Assembly: GCA_002686525.1 (NCBI GenBank)
Contig: NZDA01000018.1
Location: forward strand, 69,716-75,678
Direction: 5' to 3'
Length of the DNA stretch: 5,963 nucleotides
Source: Methanobacteriota archaeon
GTDB lineage: Archaea; Thermoplasmatota; Poseidoniia; Poseidoniales; Thalassarchaeaceae
Shown here: piece by piece, positions 1 to 5,589 of the stretch
How positions within the stretch are numbered: position 1 is the stretch's first letter
Layout of the letters: every line of letters begins with the position of its first letter
Notes under the pieces: generated by a model
What the model saw: the letters and a program-made list of their open reading frames with translations, nothing else
What the model was told of the DNA's origin: nothing
Databases searched by the model: none
Program-made: the position numbers and the translations under genes

Positions 1-627
1 GTTGCAGATCTAAAAACAGGAAAGCCCCCCTCTTCCGGGCTAAATAAGAATGTAACTAGACAATTATTATTTTACAGAGATTTATTGAAAGAAACAAAAC
101 CAAACCATCCTAAAGTTTCAGCCGAAGGATGGTACTCTGCCAATCAAAAGATATATTCTGCAGAAGGAGATTTTGTTCTAGATGATGCAATCAATGCTTG
201 GAATGAAATGCACCTGACAATTGATCCCCCAAAATCAACTCCTAGTGAAGAATCATGTGGGTTTTGTGAGTTCAAAGCATGGTGTCCGGATTGGTGGGTG
301 TCAAGAGATTTAGGGTTTCTTTCAGATAAGAATACATTTAGAGATGAAGTTGTTAAAATAATAAAATTTGATGAATTTTCCGGAGCAGCATTATTTGAGC
401 GGCAGACTCCAGTAGGTTTGGAAGGCGAGCTAACAAGATCAGAAACAAGTTTTGGAGCACTGATCAAAGGACGGGCATTAATCCAAATAAAAAATATAAT
501 TTCTACAGATTTTGAAAGCCCAATATTCCTCGGAAGTGCTAGGTCCCAAGGACAAATAATTCATCTGGGAGATTGGAGCGAGATACTTCCTTGGTGCCCT
601 TTACTTAAATCAATAAGAGAGACTTAA
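1..627 (+). CDS. RecB/Cas4-like PD-(D/E)XK nuclease, 5'-truncated by window edge
   Basis: The frame is open from base 1, so the start lies upstream; 208 C-terminal residues are visible. Residues 2-8 read ADLKTGK, which fits the (D/E)xK catalytic strand of RecB-type nucleases (D3, K5). A QLLFY segment at residues 21-25 fits the Q-x3-Y motif that follows it in this superfamily. Cysteines at 86, 89 and 95 form C-x2-C-x5-C, the spacing of the C-terminal three ligands of the 4Fe-4S cluster in Cas4 and AddB nucleases; the fourth Cys would be upstream of the window. By family this would be a metal-dependent DNA exo- or endonuclease in DNA repair or end processing. About 110 residues follow the cysteines (from base ~290), which is longer than in Cas4. 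That part is beta-rich by eye and unrecognised, possibly an OB-like domain. An internal TTG at 85 is not the start, because the catalytic motif lies before it. No cas genes are nearby. The exact family is uncertain. Confidence 0.8.
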   Translation, partial: VADLKTGKPPSSGLNKNVTRQLLFYRDLLKETKPNHPKVSAEGWYSANQKIYSAEGDFVLDDAINAWNEMHLTIDPPKSTPSEESCGFCEFKAWCPDWWVSRDLGFLSDKNTFRDEVVKIIKFDEFSGAALFERQTPVGLEGELTRSETSFGALIKGRALIQIKNIISTDFESPIFLGSARSQGQIIHLGDWSEILPWCPLLKSIRET

Positions 628-1451
628 TTTCTAAGTAAATACATATATGTTTCACAAATGGATTTATCTAAAGGACTGGAAGAAGAAAATAGCCAATTAA
701 GATATCTCTTATCGTTTTTACTTATTTTATCTAAACTCATTCCTTTGTACTTTCCAAAGGCAATGATAATCTCATCATTATTTATTCTTAATAATCCTCT
801 TGAATTAGGCACTGGCTCTAAATCTTCGAGCCCTGGACCCAATATATTCCCCCTTTTCATTCCAATTAGAGAGTCTTCTAAATCTTCTATCGTGCCTCTA
901 AAGAAACGGGGATATTCATTCATTATTTTCCACAATAGTATCAAAGTGGCACCTGCGTCAGCATCAGCCCTGTGTGCGTTTTCGAGATTTATTCCATAAC
1001 GATTACACAAAATTCCTAGATTATGCCTTCCAGGAATTTTTAATTTTCGAGCAATTACTAATGTATCGATAATTGCTTCAGGCTTTGGCGTGTCTACACC
1101 TGCTCTGAAACATTCCATTTCAAGTATCTTCCAATCAAAATTAATTATATTATGCCCAACCAAAATTGAACCATCTATTATTTCCGATATTTTTCCAATA
1201 TGTTCGGAGAATCTACCTGCGTTTTTCACATCCTGATCTTTAATTCCGTGAACATTTGAAGCCTCAAGAGGTATCTTCTTTTCCGGATAGACTAGCGATT
1301 GTAAATTTATTTCTGTTCCGTCGATGTCACTGCCAATAAGTGCATATTCGACAATTCTTTCCTTTTTGATGTCGAAACCAGTGGTCTCCAAATCAAATCC
1401 AACAACTCGAAAGCCATCAAAAATGCCTCCAGTCATGATTATTCGAAACAC
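624..1451 (-). CDS. DnaQ-like DEDDh 3'-5' exonuclease with exonuclease X-type C-terminal domain
   Basis: A 275-residue protein (GTG start numbering) with a complete DEDDh active site: Exo I as D20 and E22 in FDLETTG, Exo II as D106 in GHNIINFD, and Exo III as H160 and D165 in HRADADA. This is the fold of the DNA polymerase III epsilon proofreading subunit and of exonuclease X/RNase T, which remove 3'-terminal nucleotides with two metal ions. Residues ~228-256 (FGKYKG, then YLNWL) match the small C-terminal domain found in exonuclease X-type proteins. Residues ~185-220 look like a linker. There is no polymerase or BRCT domain, so it is a free-standing exonuclease, probably in repair or degradation of DNA ends; the substrate cannot be read from sequence. 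The start is ambiguous between GTG 1451 and ATG 1436; the first motif survives with either. It converges with the RecB-like nuclease, and the two TAA stops share the palindrome at 624-627. Confidence 0.88.
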   Translation of the reverse strand: MFRIIMTGGIFDGFRVVGFDLETTGFDIKKERIVEYALIGSDIDGTEINLQSLVYPEKKIPLEASNVHGIKDQDVKNAGRFSEHIGKISEIIDGSILVGHNIINFDWKILEMECFRAGVDTPKPEAIIDTLVIARKLKIPGRHNLGILCNRYGINLENAHRADADAGATLILLWKIMNEYPRFFRGTIEDLEDSLIGMKRGNILGPGLEDLEPVPNSRGLLRINNDEIIIAFGKYKGMSLDKISKNDKRYLNWLFSSSSPLDKSICETYMYLLRN

Positions 1452-1476
1452 ATCTCCTCAATGAACTAATCTGTTC

Positions 1477-1484
1477 GTATATTT
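1477..1484 (-). promoter_or_regulatory. TATA-like box for the DEDDh exonuclease gene
   Basis: On the minus strand this reads AAATATAC. Its centre lies about 30 nt ahead of the GTG at 1451, which would place the transcription start near 1455 by the usual archaeal TATA-to-start spacing. A purine-rich GAGGAG (1459-1454) sits directly before the start region, too close to GTG 1451 and too far from ATG 1436 for ideal Shine-Dalgarno spacing. Predicted from position and composition only. Confidence 0.4.
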
Positions 1485-1559
1485 CAAATCATAATTTTTC
1501 GTAACGGTTTGATTCTATTTTTCCAATATCGCTATGAATGCTTTATGTTGCACAGAGGT

Positions 1560-2729
1560 ATGATGACATCAACTAAGAGTGGAACTTTCCTGATATCATG
1601 TACGATTATATTTGTTTCATTTGCCGGCTGTACCGGCCTCTCTTCAACCACGCCCAATGCTGAAATTTCTTCAGATGTAAGTGAAATTAACGTAGGAGAC
1701 GTTGTAAATTTTGATGGCAGAGCGTCCACATCTCCATCACCTTCAATAATTGTAGATTATAATTGGGATTTCGGAGACGGTGAAACACGTTTAACTAAGT
1801 CTGGAATTGTTAGTCATCATTTTCAAAATCCAGGAAATCACGAAGTTGAACTGACTGTAATCAATGATATGGGAGAATCAGATTCAATTTCTATGACTAT
1901 TTTTGTTAATTCTCCTCCCACGATATTAATTGAAATACCCGGATATGTTAAGACGGGAGACACAGGAATTTTAGATGCGAGTAATTCTTTTGATCCAGAA
2001 GGAGGTAGTTTGGAATATATTTGGGATTTCGATAAGACATACGACAGTGACGGAGACGGAGATCCGACAAGAGATGCTGACGCGACTACTTCTGTTGCAG
2101 AAATCGAATTTTTAAATCCTGGAAATCAAACTGGAATTCTAACAGTTGTTGATGATAAAGGAGGAATAACTTCCGAGGAATGGACGGTGATGGTGATTTC
2201 TAGAACATTTTACATTTATTGGGAAGAGCAAAAAACTGTATATTCTTGGTCCGATTATCTTGAACAGGGGGACTCAATATCGTTTACTCATGAACCAGGA
2301 TTAAATGCTCGGATAATTGAATTTAATGCCTCATTGATTTTAGATAGAGAATTAATACCATTATTGTGGCCGGAAGATAATTTTTCATTACATCTTGATT
2401 TGCCTATGACGGGATGGGAAACTTCTACCTTAACTACCCATGATAATATAACAGAAAATGCATCTGCTTACATCTCATATGATGAGCTAAATGATATTCC
2501 TGAAACAGATTATAATATTCAAGCGGAATCTGCCGAAAATGTGATTTATTCGCTGTTAAATGAACCAGGACAGAGGTGGGGAATGGGAGAATGGATTTGG
2601 ACAATTACTGCAGAAGAATGTGATCCTGATTTACCAGTCGATGGAATTGATCCAGACACAGGTAATGATTGGGATTTAGAGGTTGAGTTTACTATTTTAA
2701 TACCAAGAGTGTCAGAAATTGGAGTTTAA
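1560..2729 (+). CDS. Surface lipoprotein with two PKD domains
   Basis: Start chosen at ATG 1560 (389 residues; ATG 1563 is equally possible), because AGAGG lies just upstream and the N-terminus then forms a proper lipoprotein signal: polar K6 region, a hydrophobic stretch ~9-20, then a SFAGC lipobox with Cys24 as the lipidation site. A TTG at 1509 would add 17 residues that break this signal. Residues ~32-117 form one PKD domain (signature WDFGDGE at 69-75). Residues ~118-212 form a second (WDFD at 155-158) carrying an Asp ladder at 162-174 (DSDGDGDP...D.D) of the type that binds calcium. Residues ~215-385 are beta-rich and unrecognised, with several W and acidic D/N-G turns; a jelly-roll fold is only a guess. 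PKD domains mediate adhesion or spacing on the cell surface, so the protein is probably anchored outside the membrane. No catalytic motif is visible. Its last 11 bases overlap the next gene. Confidence 0.85.
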   Translation: MMTSTKSGTFLISCTIIFVSFAGCTGLSSTTPNAEISSDVSEINVGDVVNFDGRASTSPSPSIIVDYNWDFGDGETRLTKSGIVSHHFQNPGNHEVELTVINDMGESDSISMTIFVNSPPTILIEIPGYVKTGDTGILDASNSFDPEGGSLEYIWDFDKTYDSDGDGDPTRDADATTSVAEIEFLNPGNQTGILTVVDDKGGITSEEWTVMVISRTFYIYWEEQKTVYSWSDYLEQGDSISFTHEPGLNARIIEFNASLILDRELIPLLWPEDNFSLHLDLPMTGWETSTLTTHDNITENASAYISYDELNDIPETDYNIQAESAENVIYSLLNEPGQRWGMGEWIWTITAEECDPDLPVDGIDPDTGNDWDLEVEFTILIPRVSEIGV

Positions 2730-3135
2730 ATCGAATCCCAATAGTGGGAAGGGCTTTCAAGTAAATCTTCATGGCAGGGTCATGGTTAAAGAGATGGAGA
2801 TTACTAAAGTCTCGATTAGGGATAGACTAATTGCAGACCTCAAGGTCATTATGAGTAATCCACGCGATTATGAATTTTCGCCGCGTGCTGACATCAATGA
2901 AAATATTCTTAGTATTCAAAATGAAGATGACGAATCTTCTAAAACCTCATTCGAATTAGATTCTGAAATGATGGAAACCATAGAAAGAGATCGTATGCTT
3001 GAGTTAAGAGTTAAGTTCAATGTCGACGGAATGCACGGTGTTCTATTACATAAAAATCCAAATCCTAGAGATGGCCCTAAATCTAAGAAGTTGGCCCAAC
3101 CTAGTTGGAAGACAATCCTTCCATTAGACATGTAG
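2719..3135 (+). CDS. Hypothetical small soluble protein overlapping the lipoprotein gene
   Basis: I do not recognise this protein. With the TTG start at 2719 it has 138 residues and overlaps the lipoprotein gene by 11 bases in another frame. Starts at ATG 2782 (117 residues, AGGG 6 bases upstream of the ATG) or ATG 2794 are also plausible, and I cannot choose between them. There is no signal peptide or membrane segment. The N-terminal half (IRDRLIADLKVIM) looks helical. The middle is rich in D, E and S, and the C-terminal half has short strand-like parts (MLELRVKFNVDG, then HGVLLHK) followed by a K/P-rich tail ending near LPLDM. Same strand and near-zero spacing suggest cotranscription and perhaps translational coupling with the lipoprotein, but the lack of an export signal argues against a partner role on the outer surface. 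It is followed by the tRNA-Arg gene with its own promoter-like element. Confidence 0.6.
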   Translation: MEFKSNPNSGKGFQVNLHGRVMVKEMEITKVSIRDRLIADLKVIMSNPRDYEFSPRADINENILSIQNEDDESSKTSFELDSEMMETIERDRMLELRVKFNVDGMHGVLLHKNPNPRDGPKSKKLAQPSWKTILPLDM

Positions 3136-3156
3136 ATTTCTCTGACTTAACACCGT

Positions 3157-3169
3157 CGAAATTAAAGAT
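3157..3169 (+). promoter_or_regulatory. BRE/TATA-like element for tRNA-Arg
   Basis: CGAAA followed by TTAAAGAT resembles an archaeal purine-rich BRE plus TATA box. The TATA part (3162-3169) ends 23 bases before the first base of the tRNA, the spacing expected for a transcript beginning a few bases before the mature 5' end. Predicted from position and composition only. Confidence 0.5.
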
Positions 3170-3192
3170 AGAACTCGCTTCGAAGTTTCATT

Positions 3193-3269
3193 GGACCCAT
3201 AGTGTAGCCTGGATATCACTGGGGCTTGCGGAGCCTTAAACCCGTGTTCAAATCGCGGTGGGTCCGCCA
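3193..3269 (+). tRNA. tRNA-Arg(GCG), CCA encoded
   Basis: 77 bases fold as a complete cloverleaf. The acceptor pairs GGACCCA with TGGGTCC, followed by discriminator G and encoded CCA (3267-3269). The D arm is GTGT/TCAC with a 10-base loop containing GG; its last pair is a T-T mismatch. The anticodon arm is GGGGC/GCCTT (two G-T pairs at its base) with loop TTGCGGA, giving anticodon GCG at 3228-3230 and decoding Arg CGC (and CGU if A34 modification is absent, by wobble). The variable loop has 4 bases, and the T arm is CCGTG/CGCGG with loop TTCAAAT. The AGCCTGGATA D loop and the GGA after the first anticodon bases are familiar from archaeal arginine tRNAs. No intron is present. A short T run directly follows (3270-3273). 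Confidence 0.93.
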
Positions 3270-3273
3270 TTTT
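3270..3273 (+). terminator. Possible T-run terminator after tRNA-Arg
   Basis: TTTT directly follows the encoded CCA. Short T runs end many archaeal tRNA transcripts. Four Ts are weak evidence, so read-through into the thioesterase gene is possible. Confidence 0.3.
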
Positions 3274-3356
3274 GATTTGTAGTGTAAGCTAGAAAAATGA
3301 GTGTTTATTCAATTTTCTTCCATAGATTTCAAACCAAATACCCATTACGAATTAAT

Positions 3357-3770
3357 ATGGCATTTGTATCATCTAGAAGGATAGATTTCCCGATGGTCGA
3401 TTTAGCAGGTATAGTGTATTATCCAAAGTTTTGGGATTTATCTCATCGATTTTTTGAAGAATCTTGGGATTATACATGCGGAGTTCACTACAATAAAATT
3501 CTCCAGGATCACCGTTTGGGATTCCCTCTAGTTCATAGTGAAGCAAATTTCCACCACCCACTCAAGTATGGTGATATTGCTACATGCAAATTAAAAATTA
3601 AAAAAATAGGTAAGACATCTATTACTTGGAGCTTTGAAATTTCTAATCAGGATAAAATATTATGTTGGACATCTATACAAACAACTGTTTGCACATCAAT
3701 GGATCAAATAACGGAAAAAGTGAGCATTCCGGAATGGATACGACAAGGGCTATCAAAAATACAGGAGTAA
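3357..3770 (+). CDS. Hot-dog acyl-CoA thioesterase, 4HBT/YbgC type
   Basis: A protein of 137 residues from ATG 3357, the usual length of a single hot-dog domain. The N-terminus (RRIDFPMVDLAGIVYYPKF, residues 7-25) matches the helix-capping active-site region of 4-hydroxybenzoyl-CoA thioesterase-like enzymes (pattern D-x-A-G-I-V-x-Y-P). D15 aligns with the catalytic Asp17 of the Pseudomonas enzyme as I recall it. A later HHPLKYGD segment fits the second conserved part (hydrophobic/polar followed by YGD). Members hydrolyse acyl-CoA thioesters in the cytoplasm; the substrate (aromatic, short or medium acyl) cannot be told. An in-frame ATG at 3297 would add 20 residues (157 in total) that have no counterpart in the family, so I prefer 3357, although no clear Shine-Dalgarno marks either. 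The gene begins 87 bases after the tRNA and ends 2 bases before the stop of the opposing pentapeptide gene. Confidence 0.83.
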   Translation: MAFVSSRRIDFPMVDLAGIVYYPKFWDLSHRFFEESWDYTCGVHYNKILQDHRLGFPLVHSEANFHHPLKYGDIATCKLKIKKIGKTSITWSFEISNQDKILCWTSIQTTVCTSMDQITEKVSIPEWIRQGLSKIQE

Positions 3771-3772
3771 GA

Positions 3773-4165
3773 TTATTCTCTTGGCCATTTCTTAGTCAAA
3801 GCCCCTCTCAATGAATCATCCATTTTTGCATCCCACCAGTTGGCTTTTCTCCAAATTGCATATCTTCCTCTAATCCCTCTCAAATCTGCTCGATCAAGTT
3901 TAGCTCCTTGAAAATTAGATAGATTCATTTTGGCTTTGATAAAAATAGCATCCCTCATATCAGCATTATCAAATGCGGCCTTCATTAAGTTAGCACCTTT
4001 GAAAGAAGCCCTCCTCATGTCCGCACCGGAAAGGTCTGCCCCCTCTAAATCAGCCCCATCGAAAACTGCTCTTTTCAGATTAGCTCCAGAGAGATTTATC
4101 CCTCTCAAATCTTTACCTATATGAGAGGTATAAGACCAATCTTCAATCTCCTCTTTTTCAGACAC
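3773..4165 (-). CDS. Pentapeptide-repeat protein
   Basis: 130 residues from a GTG start, with GGAGAG 8 bases upstream supporting that start. From residue 18 to about 97 the sequence is a tandem A(D/N)LxG-type pentapeptide repeat. The central position is L, F or M at every fifth residue from 20 to 95 (16 in a row), and Ala sits two residues earlier in nearly all. After a break at G100 the register resumes with W105, W110 and M115. Such repeats form a right-handed quadrilateral beta-helix, here about five turns, with a short acidic N-terminal lead and a basic KKWPRE end. Known members include DNA-mimic topoisomerase protectors and many of unknown role; the surface here is mixed acidic/basic rather than uniformly acidic, so the DNA-mimic role is not supported. 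No signal peptide or membrane segment is present. Its first 8 bases overlap the end of the upstream gene, so the two are probably translationally coupled. Confidence 0.88.
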   Translation of the reverse strand: MSEKEEIEDWSYTSHIGKDLRGINLSGANLKRAVFDGADLEGADLSGADMRRASFKGANLMKAAFDNADMRDAIFIKAKMNLSNFQGAKLDRADLRGIRGRYAIWRKANWWDAKMDDSLRGALTKKWPRE

Positions 4166-4718
4166 GCGTTAAACTCTCCAAATAATTTCTTCCTGCGTCT
4201 GTTAGAACAACATATCTATTTTTCTTAGGTAAACCAGCAGGATATTCCAAAAATGGTTCTTGTTTTTTCCCTGTAACGCCACCTTCTAACATTCTATTAA
4301 TATAAAGTGAAAGATTCCATTTTTCAACTTCATTTTCGTCCCATTTTCCGGATTGTGAAACTAGATTTTTCAATTCTCTTGGAGGCGTATTAGTCTCTTT
4401 TTCGACAAATCTTAGATAATGAATAGCGGCCAAAATAACATCACCTGTTTTTTCTATTTCACATGAATCAAGAACTCTTCTAAAGGCAGAGCCTCTTTCA
4501 GGAATTCCACTTTGTCGAGCTCTTTCAGCAGCAGTTTGTACGGCCGAGTCCCTAGCGTTTCTGATAGTAGTGAGCATTCCTTCCCATGATTCATCTTCTT
4601 TAATTTTCAACCAATCATCTCGAACTTCTTTAGTTGAACCACTTAAATCAATAATTTCACTTCCTACTTTTATGTAAATACGACCGATTCCTGAGTTTCC
4701 ACTTTGACTCATGTACAT
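4158..4718 (-). CDS. Unrecognised protein with winged-helix-like C-terminal region
   Basis: 186 residues from ATG 4718 (ATG 4712 two codons later is equally possible). I do not recognise a named family. The N-terminal part (~13-36, IYIKVGSEIIDLSGS then a helical EVRDDW) looks like a small beta-hairpin unit in which a short strand pair is followed by a helix. The middle (~45-80) is helical and rich in A, R and E. Residues ~88-183 look like a winged helix: helices containing ILAAIHYLRFVE and a WNLSLYINRMLEGG helix, then a YVVLTDAGRNYLESL end, which is a common final strand-helix of archaeal winged-helix proteins. This suggests DNA binding or protein-protein contact, by inference only. It is the first gene of an operon with the pentapeptide-repeat protein, overlapping it by 8 bases, and is divergent from the PAC2 gene across 97 bases. 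Confidence 0.72.
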   Translation of the reverse strand: MYMSQSGNSGIGRIYIKVGSEIIDLSGSTKEVRDDWLKIKEDESWEGMLTTIRNARDSAVQTAAERARQSGIPERGSAFRRVLDSCEIEKTGDVILAAIHYLRFVEKETNTPPRELKNLVSQSGKWDENEVEKWNLSLYINRMLEGGVTGKKQEPFLEYPAGLPKKNRYVVLTDAGRNYLESLTRV

Positions 4719-4747
4719 CGGAAACAGTCAATTTAGTTAAATCCTAG

Positions 4748-4754
4748 TATATTT
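4748..4754 (-). promoter_or_regulatory. TATA-like box for the 4718-3773 operon
   Basis: On the minus strand this reads AAATATA, within an A-rich run. It lies 29 bases ahead of the ATG at 4718, so the transcript would start about 5-10 bases before the ATG, an almost leaderless arrangement. No Shine-Dalgarno sequence is visible in that leader, which agrees. Predicted from position only. Confidence 0.4.
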
Positions 4755-4785
4755 TTTTAACAAATAGTGATTATGTAAGTGTGAG

Positions 4786-4793
4786 ATTTAAGT
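4786..4793 (+). promoter_or_regulatory. TATA-like box for the PAC2 gene
   Basis: ATTTAAGT is centred about 26 bases before the ATG at 4816, the spacing that makes the ATG the first transcribed codon. A GAGGT at 4809-4813 is only 2 bases from the ATG, too near for normal Shine-Dalgarno use. A leaderless mRNA is therefore the better reading. Together with the opposite-strand box at 4748-4754 it fills the 97-base divergent intergenic region. Confidence 0.42.
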
Positions 4794-4815
4794 TACTCTA
4801 CTAATTGCGAGGTAT

Positions 4816-5589
4816 ATGGAGGATGAGAGCAGTACAGGATTTCCTTTAGTTTTGCATGCTGAAGCGGACCCAAGTCGCCTAGGAGGTACTGCAATTTGTG
4901 GTTTCTCAACAGTGGGTTCTGTGGGAGTTATTGCCACATCTCATTTGATTTCTGCTCTTAACTTGAATGTGATGGGAACAGTGCTGCATCCTCAATTCCC
5001 AGCGATTGCATTGATACATGATTCAGTTCCAAAACATCCAGTTCGAGTATATCAAGGAGAAGGAATTGGAGTATTTACATCTGAAATACAATTTCCAAAT
5101 GAGAAAGATATTTATTTTGCTGAAACAGTACTACAATGGTTCACTAAAGGGGGTTTTGATAGATTAATTGTTATTGATGGGGTTATTAGTAACGATCTGG
5201 GAATTAAAGAAGAAGGTGAATTATGGGGGGTATCTTCTAACAAAAAAGGTAGAGAACAACTAGAAAATGCCGGTATTCGTGGAATTCAACAAGGTATTGT
5301 GTCAGGAATTGCAGGATATTTGATTGCTGAAGGAGAAAGACGAGGTCTTGATGTAACTGCTTTACTTGCAGAATGCAACCCTATGTATCCCGATGCTAGG
5401 GCTGCTTTAATTGCAGTAGAAGGAGTTAGTGAGTTATTAGACAAGGAGATACCTATTCAGGATTTATTAGATGATGCACGAAATATCGAAGAAAGAGTCA
5501 GAGAGGCTTTCAATCGTGCACAAAAAACTGCTTTACCCGCTCCTAATGAAGATGACGATGACGACGATGAAGTGCAGATGATTTTCTAA
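4816..5589 (+). CDS. PAC2 family protein (proteasome assembly chaperone/activator-like) with acidic tail
   Basis: 257 residues. The N-terminal region (GGTAICGFSTVGSVGVIA at ~23-40, then LISALNLNVMG and a HPQFPAIAL stretch) fits the PAC2 family. That family includes eukaryotic proteasome assembly chaperones and the archaeal PbaA/PbaB proteins, which bind the 20S proteasome alpha ring. A central DRLIVIDGVIS strand and a later GIVSGIAGYLIAEGERRG segment with nearby acidic/aliphatic residues follow the Rossmann-like PAC2 core, and ~215-240 is a helical stalk (ARNIEERVREAFNRAQK). The protein then ends in six consecutive Asp (246-251) and EVQMIF. Archaeal members can use a C-terminal hydrophobic-Tyr-X motif to dock on the alpha ring; here the end is hydrophobic but lacks the Tyr. 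It is probably cytoplasmic. The stop abuts the stop of the opposing nfuA-like gene. Whether it is an assembly factor or an activator is not decided. Confidence 0.82.
   Translation: MEDESSTGFPLVLHAEADPSRLGGTAICGFSTVGSVGVIATSHLISALNLNVMGTVLHPQFPAIALIHDSVPKHPVRVYQGEGIGVFTSEIQFPNEKDIYFAETVLQWFTKGGFDRLIVIDGVISNDLGIKEEGELWGVSSNKKGREQLENAGIRGIQQGIVSGIAGYLIAEGERRGLDVTALLAECNPMYPDARAALIAVEGVSELLDKEIPIQDLLDDARNIEERVREAFNRAQKTALPAPNEDDDDDDEVQMIF

Noticed and set aside
85..87. TTG at 85 as the start of the first gene
   Set aside because: The D-x-K and Q-x3-Y nuclease motifs are encoded before it in the same open frame, so the gene begins upstream of the window.
144..467. Minus-strand frame of 107 codons inside the RecB-like gene
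   Set aside because: Shadow frame with no start signal or domain; the + strand frame carries the nuclease motifs and Cys cluster.
1..627. Cas4-type motifs taken as a sign of a CRISPR adaptation locus
   Set aside because: No direct-repeat array and no cas1, cas2 or other cas gene is present, and the protein is longer at its C-terminus than Cas4. RecB-like is the safer call.
658..999. Open frame on the + strand inside the exonuclease gene
   Set aside because: Antisense shadow of a protein with complete DEDDh motifs; no recognisable domain of its own.
1509..1559. TTG 1509 as the lipoprotein start
   Set aside because: It adds 17 residues with aromatic and charged residues in front of a complete lipoprotein signal that begins at ATG 1560, which also has AGAGG just upstream.
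3193..3269. tRNA-Arg as an integration site for a mobile element
   Set aside because: No second copy of the tRNA 3' end, no integrase and no compositional shift downstream within the window.
3930..4124. Repetitive Ala/Pro/Ser/Leu-rich frame on the + strand
   Set aside because: It is the antisense reading of the pentapeptide repeats, whose regular codon pattern keeps the opposite frame open.
4752..4758. Seven-T run as a terminator
   Set aside because: It lies between divergent genes where no transcript should end; it is better read as part of the A-rich promoter on the minus strand.
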